The notes: generated by a model from the letters alone, not told the origin. 64,000 bases of DNA from Pedobacter hartonius (GCF_900107535.1 NZ_FNRA01000003.1:124001-188000); one strand, 5' to 3'; shown: positions 1-8,521, counted from the first letter of the stretch. Translations and numbers: made by a program.

Positions 1-199
1 TCAGACTTTGCTGCAGCTGCTTGTTTTTCGTTTTCAATTCCAGGGAAACAGTATTATCCAGCGTAAATTCGCCGGCCTGCTCTTTAACCGATACAGGCTC
101 CGGGATGAGGTGTACCCTGCGTCCACCGGCAGCTTTAAGGTTTAATGAGGCTGCCAAAAAGAACAGCAATAAAAAAAAATGCAGTTGGAATTTTCTCAT
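1..199 (-). CDS. Beta-N-acetylhexosaminidase (GH20), N-terminal part only
   Basis: This is the first 66 codons of a gene that runs off the left edge. The ATG is at 199. Residues 1-24 form a signal peptide (MRKFQLH followed by a Leu/Phe-rich stretch and Ala residues). After it comes a segment of the type LIPEPVSV...GEFTLDNTVSL, which is characteristic of the N-terminal GH20b domain that precedes the catalytic barrel in bacterial hexosaminidases. The predicted role is release of terminal N-acetylhexosamine in the periplasm or at the cell surface. The catalytic domain is not visible, so the family call rests on this short segment. Confidence 0.7.
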   Translation of the reverse strand, partial: MRKFQLHFFLLLFFLAASLNLKAAGGRRVHLIPEPVSVKEQAGEFTLDNTVSLELKTKNKQLQQSL

Positions 200-351
200 A
201 TCTTTTGATGATCAGGTTATTGATGAAGCTATTTTGATCGGGCGATCAAAATGAAGTCCTAAATAAATCAAAAGATCTTGCAAAACCTATTCTTTCTAAA
301 CTTTTTAAGAAGTTTCAGGCTCTTTAACAAAGAAAATACATAAAATATCAT

Positions 352-540
352 TTAAAAAACGTGTACTCCGGCTGAGGACACTGTAAACCTTAGGTTTTCC
401 AGGTTTTTAAGGGCCATCCCGGCTACATAGCTGCTTTCCTTTGGCACTACTTTACCCTGTTTGCGCGTCGCGATGCTCAGCTCATCTGAGGTTTGCATTA
501 ACATGAAATCTGAAATTACCCTTTCCCCCTTAAGAATCAT
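352..540 (-). CDS. Small hypothetical protein
   Basis: A 62-residue reading frame in otherwise empty DNA between the GH20 gene and the CDGSH gene. It starts MILKGERVISDF and has no signal peptide, membrane segment or motif that I recognise. Nothing overlaps it, which is the main support. It could equally be a non-coding stretch or a fragment of an older gene. Confidence 0.35.
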   Translation of the reverse strand: MILKGERVISDFMLMQTSDELSIATRKQGKVVPKESSYVAGMALKNLENLRFTVSSAGVHVF

Positions 541-608
541 GATATTAAGGAACTACGGACTGCGGCCTTTGCAGTGGTTAAGGTTATGATATTATTGAAA
601 TGAGGCAT

Positions 609-645
609 AAAAAAAGCCGTTTCGTGCTAACAAAAACGGCTTTCT
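609..645 (-). terminator. Rho-independent terminator of the CDGSH gene
   Basis: Inverted repeat AAAGCCGTTT / AAACGGCTTT, with a T run on the minus strand, a few bases after the stop codon of the gene at 650-877. Confidence 0.8.
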
Positions 646-649
646 AAAA

Positions 650-877
650 TTATAAGACTTTTTTGGGAGGAAGGTCAAAAGCAATTGCCTCATGCTCAAA
701 ATGCCCCTTGTGAGCGCCATCGCAAAAAGGCTTGTTTTGTGAAAGTCCGCAGCGGCAGATCGTCAGGACGTCCCTGCCTTGTAATCCATAGGCATTTCCA
801 TTTTTATCTACGATCTCGAAATCGCCTTCAATCTTCACTGATCCGTTGTTATTGATGGTTAGTTTTGTTGTTGACAT
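650..877 (-). CDS. CDGSH iron-sulfur domain protein (mitoNEET-like)
   Basis: A 75-residue protein with the motif C-R-C-x9-C-D-G-A-H (CRCGLSQNKPFCDGAH) in its middle. This is the three-Cys/one-His signature that binds a redox-active [2Fe-2S] cluster in CDGSH proteins. Upstream of the motif is the short beta segment usual in small bacterial members. It has no signal peptide or membrane anchor, so it should be cytosolic. The gene stands alone with its own terminator. The family role is electron or cluster transfer; the physiological partner is unknown. Confidence 0.93.
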   Translation of the reverse strand: MSTTKLTINNNGSVKIEGDFEIVDKNGNAYGLQGRDVLTICRCGLSQNKPFCDGAHKGHFEHEAIAFDLPPKKVL

Positions 878-894
878 TTATATTTTGTTTGCCG

Positions 895-902
895 CAAAGC
901 TA
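895..902 (-). promoter_or_regulatory. Candidate -7 element for the CDGSH gene
   Basis: The minus strand reads TAGCTTTG, an exact match to the Bacteroidota -7 consensus TAnnTTTG, 17 bases upstream of the ATG at 877. A -33 TTG at good spacing is not obvious. Confidence 0.45.
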
Positions 903-1003
903 AAATAATGCATGCAAATGCAGGAATATGATTCCAATTTAGAACCATTCCTTGATGTCATATCCGGCAGGCAAAAAGGAGTTGAGCTCCAGACCTTAGG
1001 GCA

Positions 1004-1041
1004 TAAAAAAAGGAGCATCTTTTCGAAACTCCTTTTTTTTC
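1004..1041. terminator. Bidirectional-looking terminator
   Basis: AAAAAAAGGAG pairs with CTCCTTTTTTTT around a 13-base loop. It lies 33 bases past the TAA at 1074, where a -1 frame of the neighbouring minus-strand small gene ends, which supports that gene being transcribed. Confidence 0.7.
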
Positions 1042-1073
1042 TTTATCCGTTAATGTTATTGTACAGATGTACG

Positions 1074-1279
1074 TTAGCAGACACAGCCAGTGATTACAGG
1101 ATCAGCAGTCTTGGATTGATCTTCTTTTGCATACCTAAAGGTAATGTTCTTTTCAAACTATCAGTATTTTTAAATGCTGATGAGTTCACACTTTCCTGAT
1201 TTTGCATTTGATCTCCGATAAATAAGGATTCTTGCTGAAATTTGTCGCTGGTACTTTGAAGTTTTATCTGATCTTTCAT
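1074..1279 (-). pseudogene. Small peptide gene, RiPP-precursor-like, apparently frameshifted
   Basis: The uninterrupted frame from the ATG at 1279 gives 61 residues and stops at 1094. It is polar and Gln/Ser-rich. If the reading frame moves by -1 at the CAAAAG run after residue Met50 (near 1127), it continues as KEDQSKTADPVITGCVC and stops at 1074. A short Thr/Cys-containing tail after a charged leader is what Bacteroidota lanthipeptide-type precursors look like. The product could be a broken precursor, a programmed frameshift, or a coincidence in a short hypothetical. No modification enzyme (LanB, LanC, rSAM) is in the window. Confidence 0.4.
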
Positions 1280-1428
1280 GGTCTTGAAGTTTTTTTCAAA
1301 TTAAAAACAACCCCTATGCGATAAAGTTTTTAAATCTAAAAAATAAGTTACTAAATCGTTTCGTCATGGAAAGAAAAACTGAAATTTTCCTGATCATCTG
1401 TCATTTTAAAGATTTTACCTACTTTTAC

Positions 1429-1569
1429 ATGGTCATGAATACAGAACGCAAGGATTCAAAAAAGGACGTTTTCATCAAGTGGATCAAACGGATCGGCTTC
1501 TGGGGATTTCTGTTCTTCCTGGTCAAGGGGTTGATCTGGCTTGCACTTGGCTATTGGGTATTCAAATAA
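1429..1569 (+). CDS. Small single-pass membrane protein
   Basis: A frame open from 1366, but the likely start is the ATG at 1429 or 1435, since the DNA just before it (CCTACTTTTACATGG) resembles a promoter or leader. The 44-46-residue product has a charged N-terminus (MNTERKDSKKDVF) and one hydrophobic helix (GFWGFLFFLVKGLIWLALG) ending at residue 43. Very short alpha-helical membrane proteins of this kind are common in Bacteroidota. The function is unknown. The next gene starts 55 bases downstream. Confidence 0.6.
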   Translation: MVMNTERKDSKKDVFIKWIKRIGFWGFLFFLVKGLIWLALGYWVFK

Positions 1570-1623
1570 TTTATCAAAAAACAATTCTTCATGTTTGACC
1601 GTTAAGGCCTGAAAGTAAGCACG

Positions 1624-2235
1624 ATGAAGAATCAGATTCCAGAACAGCACACAGGCGGAAAGCTTGATACCATTGCAAAAGCTGAATTTCTAACAGCTGC
1701 AGACGCAAAAGACTTTTACCAGATAGCCAAAAGAAGATTGCTACACCCATCAAAATGGGCTGAGATCTGTGAAGTACCCTTGTCTACCTTTACCCTGACG
1801 GATACTGAAGGCAATACGCTTACACGAGAAGCCAGGGAAGGTGATTATTTGAAGATAGATATTCCCGGACCGGGAACACATTCGGGGGACAGCTTCGACT
1901 GGGTAAGAATAGAAAAAATTGAGGAGGAGGTTTCAGCTGATAGTGAAATTGTAAGCCTGCAGGCCAGGCCTGCCGCAAACCCTGCGAGTGATGATACATC
2001 TACCGCTCACTTTTTTACCTCGCTGGCCACTTCGACCTTCCAGGTAAAAAGAACCGGTAATTTAGTTTATGCAGAAGAGCATGGAAGAAATGAGGTGCCC
2101 AATACAGACACCTCACATCTGGCTGATAACATCAGAAATACACTTGTGGGCTGGACAGCGAAAATTGGCCTCTCCTACCCGCAATGGAAAAGCCTGGTAA
2201 AAGGGATAGCAGATACTGAATCGCAGATCAATTGA
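1624..2235 (+). CDS. Conserved-looking hypothetical protein, 203 aa
   Basis: A soluble, acidic protein with no signal peptide. Residues 12-60 (LDTIAKAEFLTAADAKDFYQIAKRRLLHPSKWAEICE) are mainly helical, and residues 60-105 are a beta-rich segment with a DYLKIDIPGPG stretch. A low-complexity Ala/Ser/Thr region separates it from a C-terminal helical part rich in Trp (LVGWTAKIGLSYPQWKSLV). I do not recognise the family. Codon use matches its neighbours and the frame is well filled, so it is very probably a real gene. It is convergent with the HAD gene 31 bases away. Confidence 0.75.
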   Translation: MKNQIPEQHTGGKLDTIAKAEFLTAADAKDFYQIAKRRLLHPSKWAEICEVPLSTFTLTDTEGNTLTREAREGDYLKIDIPGPGTHSGDSFDWVRIEKIEEEVSADSEIVSLQARPAANPASDDTSTAHFFTSLATSTFQVKRTGNLVYAEEHGRNEVPNTDTSHLADNIRNTLVGWTAKIGLSYPQWKSLVKGIADTESQIN

Positions 2236-2266
2236 CCTGTTGTCAGCAACTAAGCATCACTGTGCA

Positions 2267-2893
2267 CTATACCTTTGCGGCGTCAATACAAATGCTTTCC
2301 AGAATAGCTTTTGTCTCTTCGAAACTGGTATGGTGGTAGGCATGCATGCCCATTGCCTTTGCGGTCTCCACCTGGAAAATCCTGTCATCAAAGTAATAAC
2401 ATTGCTGAGGCCTGGCCTGCGCTATTCCCAACGCAAGCTTGAATATATTAGGATCGGGCTTCCGCATTTTTACGTCACAGGAAGACACAAATGCATCAAA
2501 ACATTCGTGCAGTTTGAATTTCTTTACCCTGTAGGTATTGAGTTCTTTGCCTTCGTTATTGATTGAAATAATCCTGAAGCCACTTTCTTTTTTCCATTCC
2601 TTTAACCACTGCAGCAGACCGGGAAGTTCTGTTGATCTTGAAAACACAAATTCTTTAAAATCTTCCCTTGTAAATTCTCTCGGGTGATTGAATACAACGG
2701 TGTCCAGATATTCGTCGAGCGTGATATTACCGATCTCAAAAATGTTAAACACATAATTATGCAGCGTATTCAGCTCATCATAATTCAGGTTAAACTTTTC
2801 CGCTGCCTTTTTACGGGAGTCGTTACCCCATCCATTGGTTAACAAGACTCCGCCAATGTCAAAAAAAATGATTTTAGGTTCTGGATATTCCAT
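2267..2893 (-). CDS. HAD-superfamily hydrolase (HAD-IA type)
   Basis: A 208-residue phosphatase-like protein. Motif I is FFDIGGVLL with the nucleophile Asp12. The helical cap follows. Motif II is IISINNEG, motif III is the Lys in DVKMRKPDPNIF, and motif IV is the acidic pair in YYFDDR. The DxGGV form of motif I is usual in the YihX/epoxide-hydrolase-N group of HAD-IA enzymes. The predicted reaction is hydrolysis of a small sugar or nucleotide phosphate in the cytosol; the substrate cannot be read from the sequence. It stands alone between convergent and divergent neighbours. Confidence 0.9.
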   Translation of the reverse strand: MEYPEPKIIFFDIGGVLLTNGWGNDSRKKAAEKFNLNYDELNTLHNYVFNIFEIGNITLDEYLDTVVFNHPREFTREDFKEFVFSRSTELPGLLQWLKEWKKESGFRIISINNEGKELNTYRVKKFKLHECFDAFVSSCDVKMRKPDPNIFKLALGIAQARPQQCYYFDDRIFQVETAKAMGMHAYHHTSFEETKAILESICIDAAKV

Positions 2894-2937
2894 AGTAATT
2901 TATCTATAGGTTATTATATACCCGTAAACTTAGCCAA

Positions 2938-2965
2938 TTGTCCCCAAAATCAATGTATAACTTTG
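2938..2965 (+). promoter_or_regulatory. Candidate plus-strand promoter
   Basis: TTG at 2938-2940, a 17-base spacer, then TAACTTTG at 2958-2965, which fits the Bacteroidota TTG/TAnnTTTG promoter. No plus-strand gene follows, only the terminator at 3033-3072. Confidence 0.45.
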
Positions 2966-2971
2966 TCATTA

Positions 2972-3072
2972 TTCAATGTAGAATAGGGCATTTTGGGTAA
3001 TCAGTAAAAACCTGACATCCGGGCAACAAAACAAAAAAAGCAGGCCGCCCGAAAGGATAGCCTGCTTTTTTA
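2972..3072 (+). ncRNA. Possible small RNA of about 100 nt
   Basis: A good plus-strand promoter match (2938-2965) is followed about 100 bases later by a strong hairpin and T run that also works on the plus strand (3033-3072), and no reading frame of note lies between. This is a promoter-terminator unit with no other explanation. The hairpin may simply serve the TonB receptor gene on the other strand. Confidence 0.3.
3033..3072. terminator. Rho-independent terminator after the Oar-like receptor gene
   Basis: AAAAAAAGCAGGC pairs with GCCTGCTTTTTT around a 15-base loop, 17 bases after the receptor stop codon. It has T runs on both strands. Confidence 0.85.
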
Positions 3073-3088
3073 GAATTATTAACCGGTA

Positions 3089-6000
3089 TTAGTTAAAGAT
3101 ATATCTCACCCCGATTTGTGCCTGCCAGCGCGAGATCTGGTCAGTGTTTACTTTAGTAGATGACGACACCGGGATCAGGTTGTTCTTGTCCAGGTATGGG
3201 AATGAATAGGTTGCTTTACCTGTAGCCGGATCAAGTCCTTTATAGGTTAACACAGTAACGGATCCGTTATTAAATCCATTATATGCGTTCTGATAAAGTC
3301 CCCAGTTACGGTTAAGAAAGTTACCTAAGTTAATAATGTTGAACTCAACACGTATAGTATTCCTGGTAGTCCTGTTTTTACCTGATTTCACAAAGAAATC
3401 CTGTGTGATATTTAAATCAGCACGTTGGAAATAAGGCAGGATCACACCATTTCTTTTAACAAATTCACCTCTGTGCCGACTCAGGTATTTATCCTGGTTG
3501 ATGAAAGCATTTAACTGGTTCCATGTCTGAGCTGCAGTTCTTGTATCACCAGGAGTAGTTCCGGATGCAACAAAGTCTGGCACGAGGATGATGTCACCCT
3601 GACTTTTAGGGATATACATTAAATCGTTAGTAGCGCCGTCACCATTTGGATCGCCGCTGGTGATATAAGATACAGCACCGTTATTAGCCCTTTCAAAGAA
3701 TAGTCCAACAGACGTTGCGTAATTCTTTGCATATTCTTTCCTGTAGGCAAGTGAGGCAATAAAGCGGTTTGGCATTACGTATGAACTGTTAGACAGGTTG
3801 TTTCCATTTGGATCTCCTGATACAGTCCTGGAACTCCAGATCGTACCAGCAGTAGATCCGCCATCATTCACATCTTTAGATACAGTGTGTGTGTAGGCAA
3901 TGTTGGCATAAAAACCGCTAAGGAAATTTTTCTGTAACTGACCGGTAACAAAATAAGAATAACCTTTATTGGTATTGGTCATGTAATATAAACCAGTAAT
4001 TGTTGGATTCGCAGCACTTACCGGCGAACTGTTGATTGTAGTATTTGCACTGGTATAGCGAATCTGCCCTTCTACTCCTGGTAATGTAGTGGTTGCATCA
4101 GAGATCACTAAATTCTTTGTATAAATTGCGTTGATATCTTTAGTATATGCACCTTCAATGGTACCAATGATACCAAATGGCAATTGCTGATCAATAGCAA
4201 TGTTCGTTCTCCATATTTTTGGCAATTTCAGGTTTGGATCAGTAACATCAAGCTCGTATGAAGTATTCGCTGCAACAGCACCTGTAGGGCGGTTGGCATC
4301 TACATTCGGATTGTACACTAAACGCGGATCGTTAGGACTGGCTGCTTTAGTAACGGTACCAGAACTAAACAATGTTCCTCCGTTTGATGCCTGGTTGGAA
4401 ATCCATACAAAAGGTGTTAACCCTGAGAACAACCCAGATCCTCCACGGATTTGAGTACTATGATCGCCATTTACATCCCAGTTGAAACCAACGCGGGGCG
4501 ACAACTGGATTTTGCTTTTCGGCAGTTTCGAAACGTCTACGTGAGTACCACTCTGAAAGGTTAATGCTGCAGCGTTTGGATTGGCTTCAAGATTTGTTGG
4601 ATAATAGTTATAATCAGCCCTTAGACCGTAGGTAAGTACAAAGTTATCAGTAGCACGGTATTTATCCTGTGCGTATAAACTGAAGTTATAAGATTTGATC
4701 TTTGCCAATGGCTGGTCGCCGCCTTTAGCTGAATTACGGTAAGTGTAAGCAGCAGCGGGCAATCCGTTGATAAAATCAGAAGCGGAATTATAAGTGTATA
4801 AACCGTTGTAGTCCGGTGCAAAGCCATTGGTAAAACTTTGCGACTGGTTGCTTGTACCAAAGGTAAATTCATGTTTACCGGCAAAAATCGTTAAGTCATC
4901 TGACAGCTGTCCGATATTGGAGGACAATAGGTTACCTGCGGTATACAGCTCATAACCAAAGCTGGTCATCGTTTGATTGGCAGCAGTAAGCACCGTACCG
5001 TTTGCGTCTGAGGTTCCGTTACCGATATCCACCATTGGTACATTGCTGTTAGACAATGATGAACGGTAGTCACGCAGTGCAGAATAACCAACTGTTAGTT
5101 TATTGGAGATTGTATTACTGATTTTGCTGTTTAACTCTAACATACCAATATTAAAGTTATTATTGATCGTGTAACCAGATCCATAGAAAGGCAGGGTATT
5201 TACTCCCGGTGCACGTGTTGTTCCGTAACCTACCCTATTATTCGTAATTCCTGAATTACTTGCAGGCTGATCTTTAAATGATTTCAGGTAAAAGTATTTA
5301 GCACTTAAAGTATTGTTTTTATTGATGTTCCAGTCCAACTTAACGGTGATCTTGTCACTTTGGGTTTTGTAGGCATAATTTTCATAAGGCCCCGGATCAT
5401 AACCATATTTCGTTTTAAGCGTATTTGCGATATTGTCCAGTACCGAAGCCTGAGCTTGTGATACAGTTGCACCACTTACACCATCTCTGGCAGCTACGAA
5501 AGTAGTACCCGGGTTGCTGATCCGCTCCTGCTCACCAGACACAAAAAAGAATAATTTGTTTTTGATGATAGGGCCACCGATGCTTAAACCTCTTGAATTG
5601 TAATCAAAAGGAACTTTGGTCACATCTGTGGCTCCGGCTTTATAACCAGTTAAACCAGTACCGCGACCATAGTAATAAGCTGAACCTTTGATCTCATTTG
5701 TACCTGATTTGATTACCGTATTTACTCCCGCACCGGTAAAAAATCCCTGACGGACGTCATAAGGAGCAAGATCTACCTGGATCTGGTCAATCGCATCCAG
5801 AGAGATAGGCTGTGAACTTGCCTGCCCGCCCAGTGTACCTGAAAGACCAAATGAGTTGTTGAACAAAGCACCATCAACAGTAATGTTGTTAAACGTACTG
5901 CTTCTTCCACCAAAACTTAAAGGACTGGTTGAACTTGCAGAAGGTGTCAGCTTGGTAAAGTCTGACAGCGACCTGTTGATCGTAGGCAGTGCATCGATCT

Positions 6001-6433
6001 GGGCACGCGTGATGGTTTCCCTTGCACCTGTGCGCGAAGAGTTGATCACTTTACCTTGTGTACCTACTACACTTACCTCTTTCAGGTCTGTAGCTCCGTC
6101 TTCCAGTTTGGCGTTGATGGCCTCATCCTGGCCGATGGACAGTGAAAAATTGTCACGTACAAAAGGATTGAACCCAACATAGGTGATCTTTAATGAGTAT
6201 GGTCCGCCGACCTTGACGTTGATTAAATTGTAACGTCCGTTTGCACGGGTAGTTGCGGAATAAACCGTTCCTGTAGGAACGTGAGTAAGTACGATAGTGG
6301 CTCCCGGAACCGGGGCTTTACCGTCTGTTACCACTCCATTGATGGAGGCTGTAGTAACACCCTGGGCAAAAACAGCATTACCTGTTAGTACCGTTGTAAT
6401 GAGCAATAAAATTAAAAGTAGTTTTTTTTTCAT
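3089..6433 (-). CDS. Oar-like TonB-dependent outer-membrane receptor, 1114 aa
   Basis: Signal peptide at residues 1-23 (ending VFAQ). Residues 29-115 form a carboxypeptidase-regulatory-like beta sandwich (SINGVVTDGKAPVPGATIVL...GRYNLINVKVGGPYSLKITYVGF). A plug domain follows (EVSVVGTQGKVINSSRTGARETITRAQIDALPTINR), with GGRSSTFNNITVDGALFNN in the position of the usual plug motif. The remainder is a long barrel of alternating aromatic strands ending in ...GVRYIFN. Proteins of this shape and length belong to the Oar family (named from Myxococcus Oar), which imports or exports large substrates in an energised way. It is a single-gene unit with its own terminator. The substrate is unknown. Confidence 0.92.
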   Translation of the reverse strand: MKKKLLLILLLITTVLTGNAVFAQGVTTASINGVVTDGKAPVPGATIVLTHVPTGTVYSATTRANGRYNLINVKVGGPYSLKITYVGFNPFVRDNFSLSIGQDEAINAKLEDGATDLKEVSVVGTQGKVINSSRTGARETITRAQIDALPTINRSLSDFTKLTPSASSTSPLSFGGRSSTFNNITVDGALFNNSFGLSGTLGGQASSQPISLDAIDQIQVDLAPYDVRQGFFTGAGVNTVIKSGTNEIKGSAYYYGRGTGLTGYKAGATDVTKVPFDYNSRGLSIGGPIIKNKLFFFVSGEQERISNPGTTFVAARDGVSGATVSQAQASVLDNIANTLKTKYGYDPGPYENYAYKTQSDKITVKLDWNINKNNTLSAKYFYLKSFKDQPASNSGITNNRVGYGTTRAPGVNTLPFYGSGYTINNNFNIGMLELNSKISNTISNKLTVGYSALRDYRSSLSNSNVPMVDIGNGTSDANGTVLTAANQTMTSFGYELYTAGNLLSSNIGQLSDDLTIFAGKHEFTFGTSNQSQSFTNGFAPDYNGLYTYNSASDFINGLPAAAYTYRNSAKGGDQPLAKIKSYNFSLYAQDKYRATDNFVLTYGLRADYNYYPTNLEANPNAAALTFQSGTHVDVSKLPKSKIQLSPRVGFNWDVNGDHSTQIRGGSGLFSGLTPFVWISNQASNGGTLFSSGTVTKAASPNDPRLVYNPNVDANRPTGAVAANTSYELDVTDPNLKLPKIWRTNIAIDQQLPFGIIGTIEGAYTKDINAIYTKNLVISDATTTLPGVEGQIRYTSANTTINSSPVSAANPTITGLYYMTNTNKGYSYFVTGQLQKNFLSGFYANIAYTHTVSKDVNDGGSTAGTIWSSRTVSGDPNGNNLSNSSYVMPNRFIASLAYRKEYAKNYATSVGLFFERANNGAVSYITSGDPNGDGATNDLMYIPKSQGDIILVPDFVASGTTPGDTRTAAQTWNQLNAFINQDKYLSRHRGEFVKRNGVILPYFQRADLNITQDFFVKSGKNRTTRNTIRVEFNIINLGNFLNRNWGLYQNAYNGFNNGSVTVLTYKGLDPATGKATYSFPYLDKNNLIPVSSSTKVNTDQISRWQAQIGVRYIFN

Positions 6434-6704
6434 TCGTCTTTATTGACTGGCGTTTTCTTTATTGAAAACGGCACTAAAGTAAATGTCGTGCATTAAGTCA
6501 ATATTAACAATGTGTTAATTGGATAAGTATAATTTTTAATGCCATTTTAATGTTAAAAATCTATTTTTTAATAAATACCACATGATTACCCTGCACAACA
6601 TTCAAAAAAATCACATTTGTTAATACAGCATGACAGATTAATGTTAAATAATTATTAACAAACCAGTCATTATAAAAATTTTCCATGGAATAAATAAATA
6701 AACA
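6434..6704. other. AT-rich intergenic region upstream of the receptor
   Basis: About 270 bases of very AT-rich DNA between the receptor start and the terminator of the next gene. It should hold the receptor promoter. I see no clear TAnnTTTG with a TTG box, no gene and no strong repeat. Confidence 0.6.
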
Positions 6705-6740
6705 TAAAAAAATCGCCGAAAAAATGAGTTTTCAGCGATT
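6705..6740 (-). terminator. Rho-independent terminator of the SDR gene
   Basis: On the minus strand AATCGCTGAAAA pairs imperfectly with TTTTTCGGCGATT, followed by seven T. It sits 20 bases past the SDR stop codon. Confidence 0.75.
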
Positions 6741-6759
6741 CCATTCAAATTAAACAAAC

Positions 6760-7557
6760 TTATATCGTAATTCTTCCCCCGGTAACAGGAATTGTAGCTC
6801 CTGCAATATAACTCGCCTCGTCTGAGGCCAGGAAAACATATGCAGGTGCAACTTCTACCGGCTGCCCTGGTCTGCCCATAGGTGTGTCTGAACCAAAGTT
6901 TTCGGGTTCCGGCATCGTTGAAGGGATTAAGGGAGTCCAGATTGGTCCCGGCGCCACTGCGTTTACCCTGATACCTTTTTTATTCCCCAGCAGGATCTGG
7001 CTTAAGTTAGCGGTAAAGTTTTGTATGGCACCTTTTGTAGCTGCATAAGGCAGCAGCTGGAAACTTGGTGAGTACGCATTCACCGATGTGGTATTGATGA
7101 TACTGCTGCCTGGCTTCATATGCGGCTCAGCAGCTTTGCAGAGATAGAACATTGGGGTGATATTCGTATCAAATGTACGTTCCCATTCATCAGCGGGGAT
7201 GTCCTGCAGTGTTTTTCTGGCCATCTGGAATGCGGCGTTGTTCACCAGGATATCTATTTGCCCGAATTCCGCCACAGCTTTTGCTATTACTTCCTTACAA
7301 TGTGATTCACTTCTCAGGTCTCCTTTTACCAGGACGGCTTTTCTGCCGGCCCGTTTCACCAGTTCGGCAGTATCTTCGGCATCCTGATCTTCCGCATCGT
7401 CAAGATAGCTGATCAGCACATCGGCACCTTCGCGGGCAAACGCAATAGCCACTGCACGGCCTATTCCTGAATCACCACCGGTAATAACCGCTTTCTTTCC
7501 TTCCAGTTTTCCTGAACCTTTATAAGATTGTTCACCATGATCTGCAGCCGGGTGCAT
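6760..7557 (-). CDS. Short-chain dehydrogenase/reductase, leader interrupted by a stop codon
   Basis: A classical SDR with cofactor motif TGGDSGIG (26-33), NNAA (106-109), and catalytic Tyr171/Lys175 in YAATKG, with the Ser of TTSVN as third residue. The C-terminus VTGGRITI is typical of the glucose/ribitol dehydrogenase-like group that carries a long polar N-terminal extension. That extension is present here but broken: the frame starts at the ATG at 7653 (MENQQLSANPHDKYPVPPF), then has TGA at 7570-7572 where relatives have Gly, then resumes. Translation could restart at the Met at 7557 and still give a complete Rossmann domain. A sequencing error or recent nonsense mutation are the alternatives. 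Confidence 0.88.
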   Translation of the reverse strand: MHPAADHGEQSYKGSGKLEGKKAVITGGDSGIGRAVAIAFAREGADVLISYLDDAEDQDAEDTAELVKRAGRKAVLVKGDLRSESHCKEVIAKAVAEFGQIDILVNNAAFQMARKTLQDIPADEWERTFDTNITPMFYLCKAAEPHMKPGSSIINTTSVNAYSPSFQLLPYAATKGAIQNFTANLSQILLGNKKGIRVNAVAPGPIWTPLIPSTMPEPENFGSDTPMGRPGQPVEVAPAYVFLASDEASYIAGATIPVTGGRITI

Positions 7558-7653
7558 CTGATTCTCAGTTCAAGGTGCATTCTGGTCCTGTTTTGGAAAA
7601 GGAGGAACAGGGTATTTGTCATGGGGATTGGCTGATAATTGTTGATTTTCCAT
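7558..7653 (-). pseudogene. Detached N-terminal leader of the SDR gene
   Basis: In frame with the SDR, these 32 codons read from the ATG at 7653 as the Pro/Gln-rich extension known from this SDR group. They are separated from the catalytic part only by the TGA at 7570-7572. GGA to TGA is a single-base change, which suggests a recent event. Confidence 0.75.
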
Positions 7654-7675
7654 GTTTATCATTTAGAATTGGTCA

Positions 7676-8329
7676 TTAGTTCTTGTGTTTTTTATCCACA
7701 TTCGGCAGGTCATCCCCGCGGCTATCTGGTTTTTTAACTTTAATCACTGAATCGATACCTATAGCCATTTTATTGTGTTCCTGCAATACAGGAAGTGTTT
7801 TCAAAGCAAATGAACGCAGCTGATCATTCTTAAAAGTGCTGGCGCCATTAAAAAGGTCTATAGTTTTGGCATGGTCCTGCACCATCATATCCATATAACT
7901 CTGGTCGTACTCATTGGCTTGCGACTGGCGCATGGCAGCCAGGTGGCTCTGTTCTGCAGAAGGAAGGGCTTCGGGAACTTTTACTCCAAGGCTCTGTGCG
8001 ATCTGCTGAAGCTCTTTATTTGCTGCATTATGGTCTTTGATCATCCGTTTTGCAAAATTCAGGACCTTATCGCTTTTAGTTTTCTGGGTAGTCAGGTTTC
8101 CCATCTCCACTTCCATCAGTCCGCCAATGGCTGCCTGTTGGATGAAAGCCGTTTCAGCAGGCTGCAGACTGGAAGAGTCATTTTTTACCTGGTCTTTGGA
8201 TTCAGTGGTGATCGCGGTATCTGCAGAAAGCGTGGTAGTGCCTTCTGTTTTGTCAGTACGGGATTGGTTACAGGCGGCTACAGAAAGTAGAACACAGCCC
8301 ATCAGCGCCAAATTTTTAATAGGAATCAT
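7676..8329 (-). CDS. DUF4142 lipoprotein
   Basis: A 217-residue protein with a lipoprotein signal (LALMGCVLLSVAAC, modified Cys at residue 20). A Ser/Thr-rich linker leads into a four-helix DUF4142 domain (about 60-200) with the typical segments FIQQAAIGGLMEVEMGNL, VLNFAKRMIKDHNAANKELQ and MDMMVQDHAKTIDLF. DUF4142 has a ferritin-like fold. Its members are exported and often stress-induced, and the biochemical function is not established. It follows the SDR leader by 22 bases on the same strand and may be co-transcribed with it. Confidence 0.9.
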   Translation of the reverse strand: MIPIKNLALMGCVLLSVAACNQSRTDKTEGTTTLSADTAITTESKDQVKNDSSSLQPAETAFIQQAAIGGLMEVEMGNLTTQKTKSDKVLNFAKRMIKDHNAANKELQQIAQSLGVKVPEALPSAEQSHLAAMRQSQANEYDQSYMDMMVQDHAKTIDLFNGASTFKNDQLRSFALKTLPVLQEHNKMAIGIDSVIKVKKPDSRGDDLPNVDKKHKN

Positions 8330-8521
8330 AGGACAGATTTTTAGTTTTTCTACAATCTAACACGACTACAGATAAATGGTTTTCCCTAATTCAAAAAACA
8401 ACTGCCGGAAACCAGTGTGGGCTTACCGGTGGAATTTCATTATTGACTGTCTAACCGGATCATTCAGCTTTGCTACCGCAAGATCATTGACGCCGATGCT
8501 ACAGGCATATGGGAGCAGCCA

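Noticed and set aside
912..1199. 95-codon plus-strand frame
   Set aside because: It runs across the bidirectional terminator at 1004-1041 and the small minus-strand gene; its hydrophobic stretch comes from the terminator T run.
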